DNA of 64,000 bases from Bacillus cereus group sp. RP43 (GCF_040459645.1 NZ_JARVHQ010000001.1:1984001-2048000), one strand, 5' to 3'. Positions 18,631 through 27,307 are shown, counted from the first letter of the stretch. Notes: generated by a model from the sequence alone, not told the origin. A program made the numbers and translations.

Positions 18631-19383
18631 ATGACAGTAAAAAAGCTTTATTTCGTCCCAGCTGGTCGTTGTATGTTAGATCATTCTTCTGTTAATAGTA
18701 CGCTCACACCGGGGAATTTATTAAACTTACCAGTATGGTGTTATTTATTGGAGACAGAAGAAGGGCCAATTATAGTAGATACAGGTATGCCAGAAAGTGC
18801 GGTTAATAATGAAAATTTATTTGACGGTACATTTGTTGAAGGGCAGATTTTACCGAAAATGACTGAAGAAGATAGAATCGTAAATATTTTAAAGCGTGCA
18901 GGGTATGAGCCAGAAGACCTTCTGTATATTATTAGTTCTCACTTACATTTTGATCATGCAGGAGGAAATGGTGCTTTTACAAATACACCGATTATTGTGC
19001 AGCGTGCTGAATATGAGGCGGCACAACATAGTGAAGAATATATGAAAGAATGTATATTGCCGTATTTAAACTACAAAATCATTGAAGGGGATTATGAAGT
19101 CGTACCAGGAGTTCAATTATTGTATACACCAGGACATACTCCGGGGCATCAGTCACTATTAATTGAGACAGAAAAATCCGGTCCTGTGTTATTAACAATT
19201 GATGCATCTTATACGAAAGAAAATTTTGAAGATGAAGTGCCGTTCGCTGGATTTGATTCGGAATTAGCTTTATCTTCAATTAAACGTTTAAAAGAAATTG
19301 TGATGAAAGAGAACCCGATTGTTTTCTTTGGACATGATATAGAACAGGAAAAGAGCTGTAAAGTGTTCCCTGAATATATATAA
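18631..19383 (+). CDS. aiiA: N-acyl-homoserine lactonase AiiA
   Basis: 250 residues, the exact length of the B. thuringiensis/cereus quorum-quenching lactonase. The dinuclear zinc motif HLHFDH is at residues 104-109, and further ligands are His169 in TPGHTPGHQS and Asp191 in TIDAS with the catalytic-site Tyr194 next to it. FFGHDIEQEK near the C-terminus supplies the last ligand. It opens the lactone ring of acyl-homoserine lactones, disabling the quorum signals of Gram-negative competitors. ATG 18631 has AAAGGTGG upstream. The phylogenetic restriction of this protein supports a B. cereus group assignment. Confidence 0.96.
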   Translation: MTVKKLYFVPAGRCMLDHSSVNSTLTPGNLLNLPVWCYLLETEEGPIIVDTGMPESAVNNENLFDGTFVEGQILPKMTEEDRIVNILKRAGYEPEDLLYIISSHLHFDHAGGNGAFTNTPIIVQRAEYEAAQHSEEYMKECILPYLNYKIIEGDYEVVPGVQLLYTPGHTPGHQSLLIETEKSGPVLLTIDASYTKENFEDEVPFAGFDSELALSSIKRLKEIVMKENPIVFFGHDIEQEKSCKVFPEYI

Positions 19384-19386
19384 ATA

Positions 19387-19424
19387 GAAAAAGTCATGGG
19401 CCTATTAGCTCATGACTTTTTCCA
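19387..19424. terminator. Terminator between aiiA and the convergent membrane protein
   Basis: GAAAAAGTCATG and CATGACTTTTTC form a stem with A and T tracts on both sides. Confidence 0.88.
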
Positions 19425-19937
19425 TTAAATAACCTTTTTAAATAAGTTATATACTTTTTTCGAATTACCTTCATTTAATTGATAATAAGTAAGATCTACG
19501 TCATCAGGAGTGTTTTGATGGGCAATCATAATTTCACTACTGTTGTTATCTACTATCCAAATTAAATATTGTTTATAAGTCCCATCTTGGAAAGTAATCC
19601 ACATGTTACAATCTACTAAATCAGAACCTTCTTCATCTAGCGTTAAATCGCCTTTTTTTGCTGTCTCCATACTGTTAATGAATGTTTTTAATTCATCTGT
19701 TTTTGTAAGGAAGATAGATTTTTTTGTCTTAAGCGACTCTACATGTATATCTTTTATTTCCTGTTTTCCTAAAAAAACAGGAGGTGCATTTGGGTCTCTT
19801 TGAGTTGAAATAATAGTAGCTTTCTTCTTTGGTTTACTTGCTGTATAGAAATCTTGAATAGATTTTCCAGAGTTTAAAAACCATACGATTCCAAAAATAA
19901 TGAATGCGCTACCTAGCAGTAAAATGATTTTTTTAAT
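19425..19937 (-). CDS. Membrane-anchored protein of unknown function with apparent ATT start
   Basis: The frame encodes about 170 residues: a lysine pair, a single hydrophobic segment (about residues 4-21), a lysine-rich linker and a soluble domain ending NEGNSKKVYNLFKKVI. The frame is open back to a TAG at 19955-19953, and the only codon at proper distance from the strong site AGAGGAG is ATT 19937-19935, followed by AAA AAA ATC. The first in-frame ATG (19670) would remove the anchor and half the protein. So either translation begins at ATT or an ATG start has been lost. The family is not recognised; an extracytoplasmic position is inferred. Confidence 0.65.
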   Translation of the reverse strand: MKKIILLLGSAFIIFGIVWFLNSGKSIQDFYTASKPKKKATIISTQRDPNAPPVFLGKQEIKDIHVESLKTKKSIFLTKTDELKTFINSMETAKKGDLTLDEEGSDLVDCNMWITFQDGTYKQYLIWIVDNNSSEIMIAHQNTPDDVDLTYYQLNEGNSKKVYNLFKKVI

Positions 19938-20008
19938 AGAATATTCTCCTCTCTATTATTTCGTGTGAAGAGCTTTTCTATTAATATATGATAGGTAAGT
20001 GTAAAGTA

Positions 20009-20473
20009 TTATAGCTGAACGTGGTTATTTTGCACAGTTTTAAAAGGGCGATCAATGAGTAAATTGTAAGTAAGCCCAATTAATACGAAAATCCCACCGA
20101 CAATTTTGCCAATTGAGAGTTCGTTTGACAGGAAGAAATCAATGACAGTCCCGGTAAACAATTGTCCGATAAAGATGAGTAACGTTAAATAAAATGCTGG
20201 TATTTTAGGAGTAATATAGTTTGATAATGAGATGACGATAACGCCTACTAACCCGCCTAAGTATACAGCGACAGGAATGGACTGCAACGTATGACTAGAA
20301 ATATACAATGAATCTGAACTGAAAATTAAAAATAACATAGAGAAAAATAATCCAGTAATATAATTGAAAAATGTACCTTCCCAATTTCCAATTTCCTTTG
20401 CTAAATTCGCGTTAATAATTCTAGCAATAACGATAGAAACACCAGCTAAAATAGCGATACAAATATATAACAT
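20009..20473 (-). CDS. Small DMT-superfamily transporter subunit (YdcZ/DUF606 type), second of a pair
   Basis: 154 residues with five hydrophobic segments. The N-terminus IAILAGVSIVIARIINANLAKEIGNWEGTFF is the DUF606/YdcZ pattern, with the conserved G-x-x-x-G-x-x-x-N-Y block in the first half. Such proteins occur as tandem half-size pairs thought to assemble as heterodimers. The preceding partner starts at 20933, and only 13 bp separate them. Substrate unknown. The pair is divergent from a Crp/Fnr-family regulator that probably controls it. Confidence 0.85.
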   Translation of the reverse strand: MLYICIAILAGVSIVIARIINANLAKEIGNWEGTFFNYITGLFFSMLFLIFSSDSLYISSHTLQSIPVAVYLGGLVGVIVISLSNYITPKIPAFYLTLLIFIGQLFTGTVIDFFLSNELSIGKIVGGIFVLIGLTYNLLIDRPFKTVQNNHVQL

Positions 20474-20486
20474 TTTCTTACCCCCA

Positions 20487-20933
20487 TTAATAAATTGTCA
20501 TGATTATAATTCCAGAAGAGATGAATAATAATCCAATTAGTTTTTTCTGTTCAAACTTTGAAACCTTCATTCCTAATAAACCGAAATGGTCAATAACAAT
20601 TGAAGCAATGGATTGACCGAGTAAGCTTAATGCGATCGTAATAGAGGCACCAAGGACAGAGAAACTTATATTATTAAAAAGAACAGTGAATACTCCGATC
20701 GCTCCAGCGCTATATAAAAAAAGTGGAATACTTTTATCGAAACGAATTTTATTTTTGTTTATGATTAAAACGAAAATAACTGCAATTAAACCGACAAGGT
20801 GAATGACAACGCTTGCTGTATACTTGCCAATTAACTCAGATAAAATCCCGTTCAATGGAAGCATAACGGCAATGAGCACACCAATAAAGACAGAAAGAAA
20901 GTTATACAATGTAATAGCCCCTTTATATTTCAT
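20487..20933 (-). CDS. Small DMT-superfamily transporter subunit (YdcZ/DUF606 type), first of a pair
   Basis: 148 residues with five hydrophobic segments and the typical FIGVLIAVMLPLNGILSE beginning followed by a conserved GLLGMKVSKFEQKKLIGLLFISSGI end, as in DUF606 proteins. It is the promoter-proximal member of the transporter pair. The start lies only 38 bp from the 18-bp palindrome at 20971-20988, in the space shared with the divergent regulator. Efflux of an unknown metabolite is the usual suggestion for the family; nothing here defines it. Confidence 0.85.
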   Translation of the reverse strand: MKYKGAITLYNFLSVFIGVLIAVMLPLNGILSELIGKYTASVVIHLVGLIAVIFVLIINKNKIRFDKSIPLFLYSAGAIGVFTVLFNNISFSVLGASITIALSLLGQSIASIVIDHFGLLGMKVSKFEQKKLIGLLFISSGIIIMTIY

Positions 20934-20970
20934 ATTTGTAATGACTGTATCATGCTGAAATTGTGTATTA

Positions 20971-20988
20971 CTATGACATATGTCATAG
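20971..20988. promoter_or_regulatory. 18-bp perfect palindrome, probable Crp/Fnr-type operator
   Basis: CTATGACATATGTCATAG is a perfect palindrome in the 108-bp gap between the YdcZ-type pair and the divergent Crp/Fnr-like gene. Crp/Fnr proteins bind two-fold symmetric sites of about this length, so it is the likely operator of the adjacent regulator. Confidence 0.65.
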
Positions 20989-21041
20989 TGGAAGAAGAAA
21001 ATTTAAATTACAATGGGGATAGTTGTAAAGGCGGGGGAACT

Positions 21042-21734
21042 ATGAAGAAAGTATGTAATTCTATTAAATTAGCAGAGTATATGAAACAAAATAATATTGA
21101 CTCATTTTTTAGTAATGATATGAAGCCATATATGGAACTTTTATTTTTTAAAAAGAATGAGTTTATTTGTAGAGAAAATGAAGAGATAGATTATTTATAT
21201 TTTTTTGTTGAAGGAAAAGCGAAAGCGTTTAACACATTAAGTAACGGGAAATCGGTATTATTATGTTTTTATGATAGTTTGCAGTTACTAGGAGATGTGG
21301 AGTTAATTCATTCTCAAAAGACTGCTTCAAACGTACAAGTAATGGCTGATTCGTATTGTATTGGTTTACCTTTAGGGAAAGTGAGAAACCAATTATTTCA
21401 TGATGCGAAATTTTTACGATGTATTTGCGGATCGTTAGCGCATAAATTAAATCGTCTTTCAAAAAATAGTACAATTAATTTACTATATCCACTTGAAAAT
21501 AGACTTGCGAGTTACATGTTAGCAGCAGGGGAACGAGCGGTTCAGCACGGAAATCGAATTGTGTTTAGTGGGAATTTAACAGAGACAGCTGAATTGTTAG
21601 GAACGAGTTATCGGCATCTATTACGCACATTAAATGTTTTTTGTGATAAAGAGATTATAAAGAAAAATAATGGATGCTTTGAAGTGATGAATGTGGATGT
21701 TTTGAGGGAATTGGCGGCGGATGTATATAAATAG
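21042..21734 (+). CDS. Crp/Fnr-family transcriptional regulator (YeiL-like)
   Basis: 230 residues. The N-terminal half is a cyclic-nucleotide-binding-like barrel (FFKKNEFICRENEEIDYLYFFVEGKAKAF), and the C-terminal half a winged helix with TETAELLGTSYRHLLRTLN as recognition region. The arginine/serine pair that contacts cAMP in Crp is absent, and there is no CxxC cluster as in Fnr, so the signal is unknown. Overall it resembles YeiL. GGCGGGGG precedes ATG 21042; upstream in-frame ATGs overlap the operator and are unlikely. It probably controls the divergent transporter pair and perhaps the glyoxalase-like gene 13 bp downstream. Confidence 0.85.
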   Translation: MKKVCNSIKLAEYMKQNNIDSFFSNDMKPYMELLFFKKNEFICRENEEIDYLYFFVEGKAKAFNTLSNGKSVLLCFYDSLQLLGDVELIHSQKTASNVQVMADSYCIGLPLGKVRNQLFHDAKFLRCICGSLAHKLNRLSKNSTINLLYPLENRLASYMLAAGERAVQHGNRIVFSGNLTETAELLGTSYRHLLRTLNVFCDKEIIKKNNGCFEVMNVDVLRELAADVYK

Positions 21735-21747
21735 GAGGGAATTATAA

Positions 21748-22101
21748 ATGATCACACCTATATTTAGAGTTTTTGATGTTGAAAAGGCTCATTTGTTTTA
21801 CATTAACTTTTTAGGGTTTAAGCTGGATTGGGAACATCGGTATGAGGACAATATGCCATTGTATATGCAAATTTCGTTACATAATGCTGTAATACATTTA
21901 TCTGAACATCATGGGGATGCTTCACCAGGTGGTGCGATTCGGGTCAAAATAGATGATGTAAAGGGTTATCATTCTGTATTATTAAGTAAAGAGTATGCCT
22001 ATTCAAAACCTAGTATAGAGAAAACACCATGGGATACAATCGAATTAACAGTAATAGATCCATTTTCAAATAGAATTACATTATATGAGGAAAAAGCGTA
22101 G
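21748..22101 (+). CDS. Glyoxalase/bleomycin-resistance superfamily protein
   Basis: 117 residues of the vicinal-oxygen-chelate fold: beta-alpha-beta start TPIFRVFDVEKAHLFYINFLGF, central HNAVIHLSEHHGDASPGG and end ELTVIDPFSNRITLYEE. This layout matches the bleomycin-resistance-like subgroup rather than glyoxalase I, and suggests binding of a small compound. AGGAGGG lies before the ATG, and the gene is 13 bp after the Crp/Fnr-like regulator and hence co-transcribed. Ligand unknown. Confidence 0.85.
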   Translation: MITPIFRVFDVEKAHLFYINFLGFKLDWEHRYEDNMPLYMQISLHNAVIHLSEHHGDASPGGAIRVKIDDVKGYHSVLLSKEYAYSKPSIEKTPWDTIELTVIDPFSNRITLYEEKA

Positions 22102-22171
22102 AAATTGAAGTGTTTAATAAAAAAGTTTTCATAGATTGAATAGTGTAGTTAAGGATTAAATGATTGGAAAG

Positions 22172-22206
22172 AAGAGTAGTTCGTAAAGTAGTGAACTGCT
22201 CTTTTT
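22172..22206 (+). terminator. Terminator after the glyoxalase-like gene
   Basis: AGAGTAGTTC and GAACTGCTCT pair with one G-T wobble, and CTTTTT follows. Confidence 0.8.
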
Positions 22207-22269
22207 AATTCTGTTAAACAGTTTGAATTATTGAGAAATAAATCATATATTTAAGGAGGAGGACAAAAG

Positions 22270-23313
22270 ATGCTAGATGCAATTATCGTTGGAGCTGGTC
22301 AAGCTGGATTAACAATGGGATACTACTTGAAGCAGGCTGGGTATAGTTTCTTACTACTTGAGGCAGGAAAGCGAATTGGTGATTCATGGAGAAACCGATA
22401 TGATTCTTTGCAGCTCTTCACACCAAGGGAATTTAGTAGTTTACCAGGTATGATATTAAAAGGAGAAGGGAATGGATTTCCATATAAAGATGAAATTGCA
22501 ACATATTTAGAAGAATATACAAGGTTTTTTCAATTACCAGTACAAGTGCAAACTGAAGTTTTAAAGATAAGAAAAAAGAAAGAAATATATGAAATACACA
22601 CTCCTAAAGAAATTTTACAATCGAAAAAAGTTATTATTGCAACAGGTGGTTTTCAGCAACCATACATTCCCTCATTTTCAAAACATCTTTCCTCACATAT
22701 TTTTCAAATACATTCATCACAATATAAATCACCATCGCAAGTTCCAAAGGGAACAGTACTAGTAGTAGGCGGCGGGAATTCAGGAATGCAAATAGCAGTA
22801 GAGCTTGCAAAAACTCATGAAGTTACGATGTCTATCAGTCATTCTTTAACGTTTTTACCGTTACATCTATTTAGAAAAAGCATTTTTAATTGGCTAGAAA
22901 AAATAGGTTTATTGTATGCCGAGACAAATACAAAGAGAGGAAAGTGGTTTCAGAAGCGAAAGGATCCTATTTTTGGTTTTGAAGGTAAGGAACTCATTCA
23001 TAATGGAGCAATAAAACTACAGGAAAAAGTGGTAAGTGCATCAGAAAATAACATTATGTTTCAGAATGGTAATACATATAGTGCAGAAAGTGTTATATGG
23101 TCAACGGGTTTTGTCCAAGGTTATAAATGGATTGAAATAGAAAAGGCAGTAAATGAGAATGGATTTCCTAATCATATAAAGGGGATTAGTCCGGTAAGAG
23201 GATTGTATTATATCGGATTGCCGTGGCAATCTCAAAGGGGTTCTGCGCTTATTTGTGGCGTAGGAAGAGACGCAGCTTATTTGCTTTCTGAAATCAAAAA
23301 AATAGATCAGTAG
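22270..23313 (+). CDS. FAD-dependent monooxygenase (CzcO/flavin monooxygenase-like)
   Basis: 347 residues with two nucleotide-binding loops: FAD loop IIVGAGQAGLTMGYYL at the N-terminus and NADPH loop VLVVGGGNSGMQIAVELA near residue 165. RIGDSWRNRYDSLQLFTP is the conserved segment of bacterial flavin-containing monooxygenases and CzcO-type proteins, and VIWSTGF is the ATG-like motif near the C-terminus. It probably oxygenates an organic substrate with NADPH and O2. AGGAGGA precedes the ATG. A perfect hairpin GATCAGTAGC/GCTACTGATC (23305-23328) spans the stop codon but lacks a T tract. Confidence 0.88.
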   Translation: MLDAIIVGAGQAGLTMGYYLKQAGYSFLLLEAGKRIGDSWRNRYDSLQLFTPREFSSLPGMILKGEGNGFPYKDEIATYLEEYTRFFQLPVQVQTEVLKIRKKKEIYEIHTPKEILQSKKVIIATGGFQQPYIPSFSKHLSSHIFQIHSSQYKSPSQVPKGTVLVVGGGNSGMQIAVELAKTHEVTMSISHSLTFLPLHLFRKSIFNWLEKIGLLYAETNTKRGKWFQKRKDPIFGFEGKELIHNGAIKLQEKVVSASENNIMFQNGNTYSAESVIWSTGFVQGYKWIEIEKAVNENGFPNHIKGISPVRGLYYIGLPWQSQRGSALICGVGRDAAYLLSEIKKIDQ

Positions 23314-23596
23314 CAACAGCTACTGATCATCCATATGTACATGAATTAGGAGAGGTCAAACACTTATTAGCTTTATTATAATAGATTTTCATAGAATAAA
23401 AAACTGAAAATTCGTATTTTTATGTTGAGAAAGTTTTTTGTATCGAAATATATAAAAGAATGGGGATTTTTATTAACAGGAAATATGATATTTATATTTT
23501 CATAAATTATGATATAGTTTATAAAGAATAGATTTCCTAAAACTGTTATTTTTTACATAACGATCGCGTTTTGGATTAAGGAAGGAGGAAGTGGTT

Positions 23597-23845
23597 GTGA
23601 AGTTTGATGATCAACGCCTATTAGGAGTAAGATTAGGGTCGGTGCTCGTAACAGAAGAAAATCAATATTTAGTAATTAAGAAGAAAGATCATTATGCACT
23701 ATTAAACATACATAATTTAGAATGCACACATGTTGAAGTGCAGTTAGAACATATTGAAGAACTGCTGCATGAAGATTTCCAAGAAAGTATAACGGAAATT
23801 ATCGCACCAGAACATATAAAAATTGTTGCGAAAAATGTTATATAA
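23597..23845 (+). CDS. Small conserved soluble protein, unknown function
   Basis: 82 residues, acidic, rich in Leu, Ile and Glu, with no transmembrane segment. The start is GTG 23597, 8 bp after AAGGAGG; a GTG two codons earlier is too close to the site. A hairpin with a T-rich tail (AGAAAGAGGCTG...CAGCTTCTTTCT, 23847-23878) follows. I see no family motif and make no functional call. Confidence 0.65.
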   Translation: MKFDDQRLLGVRLGSVLVTEENQYLVIKKKDHYALLNIHNLECTHVEVQLEHIEELLHEDFQESITEIIAPEHIKIVAKNVI

Positions 23846-23894
23846 AGAAAGAGGCTGGGAGAATCAGCTTCTTTCTTTATATCTGTTTCGTTCA

Positions 23895-24932
23895 TTATAT
23901 GGATAACATTTTTAAAACCTCACCAATAATCCCTTCTTTTTGATGAACACCTAAATCCGAGTTCGTCATAATAACAGCGCCATTACTTCGGTATGGATTA
24001 CATACCATCATACATTGAAATCCAACACCCCATCCAAGTGAGTGAATTTGTAAGTCTTCATTAGAATACTCTAGAAAAATACCTAACCCAGTCCATTTTG
24101 AGCAGCCTTGAGGAGAAATCATATCTTGTACTGTTTTTTGAGAAAGTTCTAGTTTGCCATTTCCCTGTAAGGAATGAATGATTTCAATAATTAAAGTTGA
24201 TAAGTCAGTTGGTGTTGTCCAAATGCCTGAAGCAGCTGCGAATGGATAAAATGGATATTTCTCATTTGTTACAGTTCCATCTTTATTATGTCCGCAAGCA
24301 AAAGCGTCGGTTTTATCTATGCACTTGGGAGGGAATAGTATACTATTTTTCATTTGTAATGGCTGAAAAATAAATTCTTCTAGTAAAAGGTTGAACGATT
24401 TTTCAGTAATATCTTCAAGTAGTTGTTCGATAATGCAAAAGTTTGCGTCAGAGTAGTGAAATTCACTTTCTGGTTCATAATTCATTTCTATAGGTACTGG
24501 GCAATATAATGTTTTACCAGCAAGGAGTTCAGAAATTTTAGGTATGCCTTTCTCTAGCTTATAATGTTCAAAACTATTAGGAGGATCAATGATTCCAGAT
24601 TGATGACTTAATAAGTTTCGCAACGTGATTTTTTTCTGTGAAGTAAATAGATTGGTAGGGATGTTCCAAGATGTGAGTCTATCATTTACGTCTTCGTCTA
24701 AATGTACGATTTCTTGGTCTGATAATGTTAGTACGAGCATTGAGGTGATGAATTTGCTAATAGAACAAGAATTGAATATGGAATTCGTATTGACAGTTCT
24801 AGTTGTTCCAGATTCAAGTGTTCCGAAGGCAGTAGTTTCATCAAGTCTACCGTCACGTATAACGGCAAGGCTTAATCCTGCAACGGAATATTGGTTCATT
24901 TTCTCATATATATTGTTACTTTTTAAGTTCAT
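23895..24932 (-). CDS. Serine hydrolase, class C beta-lactamase/DD-peptidase fold
   Basis: 345 residues with the penicillin-binding fold motifs: catalytic SxxK as SISK in NSCSISKFITS near residue 57, the tyrosine motif as YSD in EFHYSDANFCIIEQL, and a C-terminal glycine-rich HSLGWGVGF in place of KTG. Members include esterases, D-aminopeptidases and AmpC-like proteins, so beta-lactamase activity cannot be claimed. ATG 24932 follows AAGGAAG; the longer frame would begin inside the terminator of the next gene and is rejected. No signal peptide is seen, so it is probably cytoplasmic. Confidence 0.85.
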   Translation of the reverse strand: MNLKSNNIYEKMNQYSVAGLSLAVIRDGRLDETTAFGTLESGTTRTVNTNSIFNSCSISKFITSMLVLTLSDQEIVHLDEDVNDRLTSWNIPTNLFTSQKKITLRNLLSHQSGIIDPPNSFEHYKLEKGIPKISELLAGKTLYCPVPIEMNYEPESEFHYSDANFCIIEQLLEDITEKSFNLLLEEFIFQPLQMKNSILFPPKCIDKTDAFACGHNKDGTVTNEKYPFYPFAAASGIWTTPTDLSTLIIEIIHSLQGNGKLELSQKTVQDMISPQGCSKWTGLGIFLEYSNEDLQIHSLGWGVGFQCMMVCNPYRSNGAVIMTNSDLGVHQKEGIIGEVLKMLSI

Positions 24933-25007
24933 AGTGACTTCCTTTCCTTCGAAAAAACAGAATATTAATTTTATTATACAGTAGCAAATAGAGAGAAGGA
25001 GAGAAAA

Positions 25008-25043
25008 AGAAAACACTTCATCGATTATCGATGAAGTGTTTTC
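25008..25043 (-). terminator. Terminator of the small membrane-protein gene
   Basis: GAAAACACTTCATCGAT and ATCGATGAAGTGTTTTC form a perfect 17-bp stem. It lies just after the minus-strand gene 25054-25248. Confidence 0.85.
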
Positions 25044-25053
25044 TTATTTTAAG

Positions 25054-25248
25054 TTAATTCGAAGTAAATGCTTTAAAAAATTTATCTCGGTACATGTACA
25101 TAAGCCATGAGGTTGTTATTAAGGAAATAATGATTTCTTTATTTTTAATTTGTGCATTGAAAACAAGCCAACCAACTATATCAAATGATAAATGTAGCAC
25201 GATTGAAAGAACTATAAATTGCAATAACGTATTCAAAAATCTTTTCAT
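25054..25248 (-). CDS. Small two-helix membrane protein, unknown function
   Basis: 64 residues with two hydrophobic stretches (about 6-30 and 36-52) and a basic end RDKFFKAFTSN. ATG 25248 follows AGGGGGAC at normal spacing. Monocistronic with its own terminator. No family recognised. Confidence 0.65.
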   Translation of the reverse strand: MKRFLNTLLQFIVLSIVLHLSFDIVGWLVFNAQIKNKEIIISLITTSWLMYMYRDKFFKAFTSN

Positions 25249-25376
25249 AAAGTGTCCCCCTAAAATAATAGGTTTTATCAATAATGTTGTATATTACTAT
25301 TATACATTAAATGTTTTTAATGGTAAAATTTACATAAGTCACTTAAATAAAACAATGCTAGTGAGGAGGAACAGTC

Positions 25377-25658
25377 TTGGAATTTTGGATTGTCATACCG
25401 ATAGCGGCCTTTGGATTTATGTATCTCGCTGAAAAATTAAATAAAATCGAAAAGAAAACGGATGCGCGTTTAAAGAGGATGGAAGATAGATTACAATTAA
25501 TTTCGAAAGAAATGGGAATTGTAGATAGAGAACCTGAAATTAATAAAGAATTACGCCAGCTTGTGGAAGAAGGAAAAACAGTTACAGCAATTAAGAGAGT
25601 AAGAGAGGCTTTTGGATTTTCATTGTTAGAAGCGAAGCAATATGTTGATAAGTTATAA
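25377..25658 (+). CDS. Membrane-anchored protein with L7/L12 C-terminal-like domain
   Basis: 93 residues: an N-terminal hydrophobic anchor (residues 3-18), a basic/acidic coiled coil (EKLNKIEKKTDARLKRMEDRL), then ELRQLVEEGKTVTAIKRVREAFGFSLLEAKQYVDKL, which matches the ribosomal protein L7/L12 C-terminal fold (helix, K-x-x-A-I-K-x-x-R, L-x-E-A-K). Such stand-alone domains occur in many Firmicutes without known function. The start is TTG 25377 with GAGGAGGA 6 bp upstream; no ATG is available. A terminator hairpin follows (AAAAAAGATCATCC / GGATGGTCTTTTTT, 25657-25689). Confidence 0.75.
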   Translation: MEFWIVIPIAAFGFMYLAEKLNKIEKKTDARLKRMEDRLQLISKEMGIVDREPEINKELRQLVEEGKTVTAIKRVREAFGFSLLEAKQYVDKL

Positions 25659-25687
25659 AAAAGATCATCCAATTGGATGGTCTTTTT

Positions 25688-25978
25688 TTACTGAACCATA
25701 CGTGTATTTACATAAGCAGCGATTATAACGTGGCCAATAATAATGATGGGAAATATAATTTTAACATTAGGAGTAATGAAGACACTACCAATTGTGGCAA
25801 TAACACCAGCAGTTAAATTATAAAGACCAACTATTTTTGATAACTTCACTTTATCTGACACACGGCGTTCATTGAATCCTGATAAGAGCCAAGTGTACTG
25901 TTTTACCCCGATGAAATAAGCTAGTGCAAATGAAATGATTGCTAGTATGAATAATGATGGGGAAGCGAAGAGAGTCAT
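25688..25978 (-). CDS. DUF3784-like small membrane protein
   Basis: 96 residues with three hydrophobic segments. The pattern FALAYFIGVKQYTWLLSGFNERRVSDKVKLSKIVGLYNLTAG agrees with DUF3784 proteins: helix, charged loop with a Gly-Phe-Asn segment, second helix. ATG 25978 is 6 bp after GGAGGTG; an in-frame GTG three codons earlier lies in the ribosome site. Function unknown. Confidence 0.75.
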   Translation of the reverse strand: MTLFASPSLFILAIISFALAYFIGVKQYTWLLSGFNERRVSDKVKLSKIVGLYNLTAGVIATIGSVFITPNVKIIFPIIIIGHVIIAAYVNTRMVQ

Positions 25979-26102
25979 TGAAAACACCTCCGTTAATGGG
26001 CTATAAATAAATTATAGTATGAATGTTATAATTTAACAAAATACAATTTTGATTTTAATTGTAATAGAAAAACGGAGTATTTGTGATGAAGGGAGATTAA
26101 GT

Positions 26103-26384
26103 ATGAATATTGTGGAATTCCAGAGATATGTATCAAATTTCAGTAAAGAAAAAGGATTTCAAGATACAACAATTGAAGAGCGTACGATGTATGCGATGGC
26201 GGAATTAGGTGAATTAGCGGAAGTTATATTAAAGCGTGATAAAATACAGGATTCGAAAAGAGAGATTGGTTTAGAAATGTTTGATGTAATTTGGAATGTA
26301 TGTGATTTAGCAAACAAGTTAGAAATTGATTTAGAGAAGGCGTTTGAAGAAAAAATGATGATTAATAAAAAACGTGAATGGTAA
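26103..26384 (+). CDS. MazG-like nucleotide pyrophosphohydrolase
   Basis: 93 residues, all-alpha NTP pyrophosphohydrolase. The metal-binding acidic pairs are visible: ELGELAEVI in helix 2 and GLEMFDVIWNVCDLANK in helix 4, the ExxE...ExxD arrangement of the MazG/dUTPase superfamily. It probably hydrolyses a damaged or non-canonical (d)NTP to the monophosphate. GAAGGGAG lies before ATG 26103; the upstream in-frame ATG has no ribosome site. Monocistronic with a strong terminator after it. Confidence 0.85.
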   Translation: MNIVEFQRYVSNFSKEKGFQDTTIEERTMYAMAELGELAEVILKRDKIQDSKREIGLEMFDVIWNVCDLANKLEIDLEKAFEEKMMINKKREW

Positions 26385-26400
26385 AAGGAAAGTTAAGTTA

Positions 26401-26431
26401 AAAAGCGCACAAAATTTTGTGCGCTTTTTAT
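26401..26431 (+). terminator. Terminator after the MazG-like gene
   Basis: AAAAGCGCACAAAA and TTTTGTGCGCTTTT form a near-perfect palindromic stem followed by TTA. Confidence 0.88.
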
Positions 26432-26533
26432 TAATGGTATGAAAAATATGTAAGAAAAGATGGAACAAACTGTTAAGGCGAATTGTCTAATATAGGTAAT
26501 AACTATTTAGTTTGAAAGAAAGGATTGATAAAA

Positions 26534-27307
26534 ATGAAAAAGAATACATTATTAAAAGTAGGATTATGTGTTAGTTTACTAGGAGTAATTCAATTTGTTA
26601 GTACAATTTCTTCTGTACAAGCAGAACAAAAGATAGAGCAAAAAGTAATTAAGAATGAGACAGGAACGATTTCACTTTCTCAGTTAAACAAAAATGTATG
26701 GGTTCATACGGAGTTAGGTTATTTTAACGGAGAAGCAGTTCCTTCGAGTGGTCTAGTTCTTACTACTTCTAAAGGGTTAGTACTTGTCGATTCTTCTTGG
26801 GATGATAAGTTAACGAAGGAACTAATAGAGATGGTAGAAAAGAAATTTCAGAAGCGCGTAACGGATGTCATTATTACACATGCGCACGCTGATCGAATTG
26901 GCGGAATTAAAACGTTGAAAGAAAGAGGCATTAAAGCGCATAGTACAGCATTAACTGCGGAACTAGCAAAGAAAAATGGATATGAGGAGCCGCTTGGAGA
27001 CTTACAAACGATTACGAATATGAAGTTTGGAAATATGAAAGTAGAAACGTTCTATCCAGGTAAAGGACATACAGAAGATAATATTGTCGTATGGTTACCG
27101 CAATACAAAATTTTAGCTGGAGGCTGTTTAGTGAAATCTACGGAAGCAAAAGGTTTAGGGAATGTTGCTGATGCGTACGTAAATGAATGGTCCATATCAA
27201 TTGAGAATGTGTTGAACCGATATGGCAATATGAACTTAGTAGTGCCTGGTCATGGAGAAGTAGGGGACAGAGAATTACTTTTACATACATTGGATTTGTT
27301 GAAATAA
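26534..27307 (+). CDS. bla2: Subclass B1 metallo-beta-lactamase BcII (Bla2)
   Basis: 257 residues, identical in length and layout to the B. cereus zinc beta-lactamase BcII. A Sec signal peptide of about 30 residues ends VQA before EQK. Zinc ligands are visible: HAHADRIGG (His116, His118, Asp120 in standard numbering), GKGHTEDN (His196), GGCLVKS (Cys221) and VPGHGEVG (His263). It hydrolyses penicillins, cephalosporins and carbapenems outside the cell. AAAGGA stands 9 bp before ATG 26534. Monocistronic with a terminator at 27325-27359. No key residue is altered, so it should be active. Confidence 0.97.
   Translation: MKKNTLLKVGLCVSLLGVIQFVSTISSVQAEQKIEQKVIKNETGTISLSQLNKNVWVHTELGYFNGEAVPSSGLVLTTSKGLVLVDSSWDDKLTKELIEMVEKKFQKRVTDVIITHAHADRIGGIKTLKERGIKAHSTALTAELAKKNGYEEPLGDLQTITNMKFGNMKVETFYPGKGHTEDNIVVWLPQYKILAGGCLVKSTEAKGLGNVADAYVNEWSISIENVLNRYGNMNLVVPGHGEVGDRELLLHTLDLLK

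Noticed and set aside
24933..25016. N-terminal extension of the serine hydrolase that looks like a signal peptide
   Set aside because: It would begin inside the terminator stem of the neighbouring gene and has no ribosome site; ATG 24932 has one.
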